From positions 26,006,956 through 26,070,955 of the forward strand of contig CM049318.1 of NCBI GenBank assembly GCA_026874595.1: a stretch of DNA of 64,000 nucleotides, written 5' to 3'. The position numbers and the translations under genes were made by a program. Shown one piece after another: positions 61,026-64,000 of this stretch (the first letter of the stretch is position 1; the number at the start of each line of letters is the position of its first letter). The notes under the pieces were generated by a model that saw only the letters and a program-made list of their open reading frames with translations, made no database searches and had not been told where the DNA came from. The stretch comes from Sipunculus nudus (lineage: Eukaryota; Annelida; Sipuncula; Golfingiida; Sipunculidae).

Positions 61026-62476
61026 TATCTCAAGAGTGTTACATTTCTGTGCTCCTGTTTTTCCATAAGCGATATCTTTATCCTGGCCAGCTTTTAATTG
61101 GTACTTAAATGTCATTTGCCTTTCATTTTTTTTTTCAACCTGTATAAACACCAGTGTCACCTGAATAAATATATTATGTCTCATAAAAGTTTATGGTCTA
61201 ATTGAAATTCTTCCCTATAATGATAAATACATTAGCCCCTTCCTCATTGCTTTGTAACATATGACATATATAGTGTAGGTCCACATTACATCTGTGCAGT
61301 ATTTATTTTTTAATTACATTTGCTTTCATCCATGCATCCAATGAATTTGCAGCAAGGTCTTTATTTGTTACTCTTTTATTGTTCAATCTCAACACAATAG
61401 CAACAAAAGCCCACAAGAGTTTCAGGTAACAAGTTTGATTCTTTGATATATCCTGCCGCAACCTGAAGAATTCACCCGTGAAAGTTGTGGTCACCTTGAT
61501 CATCAATGAATGGGTTTATGACTGTCTTCATATTTCTGAAGCTGCAGGCGACGGCTTGTGTATACATTGCTAGAAATGTAAGATCAGTGCTGCCACTCAT
61601 TCCTTATTTAAAACCAACATACTTTTTTTCTGGCAAGACTTCTTGTTCTACTTTTCTATACTTTTTTCAGGGTTTAATACTATTTATACTTTTTCCTAAA
61701 TAACATCTCAAGGTGGTAATTATAGGCTGTTTACCTTAACTAACTGAGTTCAGAAGACAGGCTCTAGCTGCCAATATTCCATTATTGTGGCATTTTATTT
61801 GCAGTGATTTTTTTCTGCAATCTTGCCAGTGTTTTAAAAAATCACTGGATGTATGGAACACTGGAATTTTCATATGAAGCTTGTTCAGAAGTATTGCATG
61901 TTGTAAATATTGTAGAAAAAAATTGCACTTTTTTTTCAGATGATTTCATATTTTTTTCTTGTAACATTTTTTTCCTTTTTCCATTAAATCTAGAGTGGCA
62001 GCATTTTAAGATGTCAATCTCCTTAGAAAACTGGAAAAATTTCTGTCATTTACTGATTGATAACATTACTAAGAGCAATCTTTTACTTAAACCATTTCCA
62101 CTGAACAAACAGTTTGTTAATAAAATAGGAATAATGTGCCAGTAAATACCCAAAGACACATAAACCCTAGCTGTGACAATCTGACCATGCAACTTTGAAT
62201 AATAACATGTCATGCAGTCAGTCCTTCACAATTGTATCACTAAAAACCATGAAGTTTCCCTTTTTTAGTTAACCTCATGCATAAAAAATAAATGATCAGA
62301 TTTCTCAGCAAGGGCTGCAAGGAATAACCTGATTTCTTTTATGCATTTAGCAAATATGCAATGCTGTCAGCAGTTTTGATGCATATTTTATTTTATGTGA
62401 GAAATTACATCAGAAAATTAGCGTATTTAGAGCCTTCATCCTCAACAAACAAAACAATAATATTATTTATAGAAGA
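61026..62476. other. Noncoding stretch, no gene seen
   Basis: Frames of 60-113 codons occur (for example 61804-62145), but they are AT-driven, rich in Phe, Leu and Asn, with no recognisable domain. Confidence 0.45.
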
Positions 62477-62578
62477 GTGAAACCTATGTGTGTTAAAAGA
62501 GCACATTTCAGACTGGCCAAAAGTGGTCTTAATTCACAGGTGGTATTATTAGAAAGGTGCCCTTATCAGGTTTTCACA
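62477..62578. mobile_element. About 100-bp MITE related in style to 60934-61025
   Basis: GTGAAACCT near the left edge faces AGGTTTTCAC at the right. The interior has CATTTCAGACTGGCC, AAAGTGGTCTTAATTC and ACAGGTGGT, similar in kind to the neighbouring small MITE. Confidence 0.5.
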
Positions 62579-62800
62579 GCAATTGACGCTTTCCTCTTGA
62601 TGAACATGGTGTATATGTAAAACACAAAATGAGGTCAGTTATGAGTATTAGATGAAACTATTGACAGAGCATAAATTTATTCTGTTGTATCAAAGGTAAC
62701 ATGAACAAAGACACTGATTACAATATTCATGATCACATATAGTTTGGTTTGGTTCAGATCAGATTTGTGATTGATATTAGAGTCACAGGTCACATTGGTT

Positions 62801-62836
62801 ATCAACTGAGTACCATTTCCCGTGGGTCTCTTATGT
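62801..62836 (+). repeat. Worn family A 3' terminus
   Basis: ATCAACTGAGTACCATTTCC then CGTGGGTCTCTTATG matches the consensus end CAGCTGAG..CC.TGACCCATGGGTC.CTTGTT with several changes. No family A body precedes it within reach, so it may be a solo end. Confidence 0.4.
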
Positions 62837-64000
62837 AAATCCACACTCTCTGCACTAAATGGACAAGGAAGTAAATATATTTCTGACACTTATTACACTT
62901 AGCTTTCCCGATAAGCAAAGCCAATGAAAAATTAAAGCAGCGCAGGATCCCTGATAATGATCAGGTCTGCAAAATTTAAACATAAAACAAGAACCTTAAA
63001 TACATTTAACCTTGGTTTTCATCCTGGTTCAGTTTTCTATGGACCTCTCACTCACAGTTAATGTTTAATTAAGCTGACTTTCTATGGGGTTCCTCTTATT
63101 AAGGTATTGTTATCGGCCGGTGTGCAATATATCAAAGATTATGTCTGGAAATGCAATATTCATAGGCATTGTAGGTAACCATCTATCAGGTGCACACAGG
63201 ATAAACTTGATCTTCCACAAACACCACTGTTCATTGTTAATAATTTTTAAAAATTCATGAAATGTTAACCGATGTTTTCATCCTACAGACCATCTTGAAA
63301 ATGTAAATACCTGTAAATTCTCTTTGCACCCTGCCAATAGATAGTCAAAACTTATCAAAACATTTCATGGAAATGTAATATTTCAAGTTACCTCTTAAAC
63401 ATTAAAACTGTAGGTTACCCCAAAAAAATGTTCATTTAATCACTAAAAAAGCTAGATCATCTACAAATGTAATTAATGCTCATTTGCCTCATACTTACAA
63501 AATAATTTGACATTGGTCATAATATCCTAGCCCTGTCAATCCGTGTGTGTCTGTGCATGAGTTTTTTCAGAAATATTGTATGGACTTGAGTTAAATTTGT
63601 TTTAGGGAAGGAGTTGTTTAAACCTTGTATCTTTTTCAGATCAGAAATTTCTTGGGCTGTGTTTGGAAGGTGTGCATTTTATACTTTATATAACATTCAT
63701 TGACCCTAGAACATGGTAGACTTGAAGTATTTTAGCCACTGCAGCACAGCTTCCTTGTCGTTTATATATGATGAAGTGTCTTGCTTGGCTGTTCAGCAAT
63801 ACTTGACAAGCTATCATTGTGGTCACTGCACTTAATATACCAGGAAGCAAGCTCTGTAACCAGACCCAGAGTTATCGTTGTTCAAGGGCATGCTGGACAT
63901 AAATAAAGCAAGGGCAGATGATGTGTTTTATGGATCATGGCATAACAACTGGAGGAGGAAGCAAATTTAGAATGGTGACTCTGCATGATTAGGCCAAAAA
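62837..64000. other. Noncoding stretch, no gene seen
   Basis: AT-rich unique-looking sequence to the window edge. I see no exon or repeat that I can support. Confidence 0.45.

Noticed and set aside
61303-61506. 67-codon minus-strand frame with RVTNKDLAANSLDAWMKAN
   Set aside because: No recognisable domain, no splice context or neighbouring exon, and a length expected by chance over 64 kb.

Overview
The window is eukaryotic nuclear DNA. It is AT-rich, has spliceosomal introns, and is dominated by dispersed and tandem repeats. Several repeat families (hairpin start, then runs of CGTCCGTCCG or GTCTGTCTG, then AAATTTGGTAT-like text) are of a kind I associate from memory with bivalve molluscs and other marine invertebrates. 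My best guess is a bivalve; the sequence cannot prove it. There is no bacterial-type gene organisation, rRNA, tRNA or CRISPR that I can support.

One protein-coding gene is convincing: the 5' end of a gene on the minus strand at the left edge. Its start codon is at 7390. Four coding exons (7390-7284, 2339-2219, 801-710, 122-71) join in frame across canonical GT-AG introns to give 124 residues, and the gene continues off the left end. The protein has a very acidic N-terminus, a RATQT motif that fits the dynein light chain LC8 binding consensus, and then a charged helical, coiled-coil-like stretch. I do not recognise the family. Intron 1 holds two non-autonomous DNA transposons, each flanked by a perfect 9-bp target-site duplication: a 472-bp element and a 2,168-bp Mutator-like foldback element with about 310-bp terminal inverted repeats.

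From about 7.4 kb to the right end I find no supportable protein-coding gene, only mobile and tandem repeats. The region 17-26 kb holds two identical 471-bp direct repeats and an old local duplication (19.98-21.89 and 23.05-25.32 kb). Each duplicate carries a private TA-flanked insertion that the other copy lacks. The region 29-57 kb is a nested mosaic of three main families, called A, B and C here, plus a GC-rich terminal-inverted-repeat element full of minisatellite at 47.8-50.1 kb. Family A is inserted in family B in one place and B in A in another. A, B and C share an architecture (T-rich flank, terminal stem-loop, CGTCCGTC tract, internal tandem units, inverted copy of the 5' end, second palindrome, TTGTTT or TAGTTT end). 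The units of A and B share the palindrome GGTGGCGCCACC. The right end, 58.9-62.6 kb, holds four small inverted-repeat elements of MITE type.

Almost all ORFs longer than 60 codons are by-products of repeats, including the longest one (277 codons at 49.2-50.1 kb), which is a minisatellite read in frame. The main interest of the window is how its mobile elements are built and nested, not its gene content.
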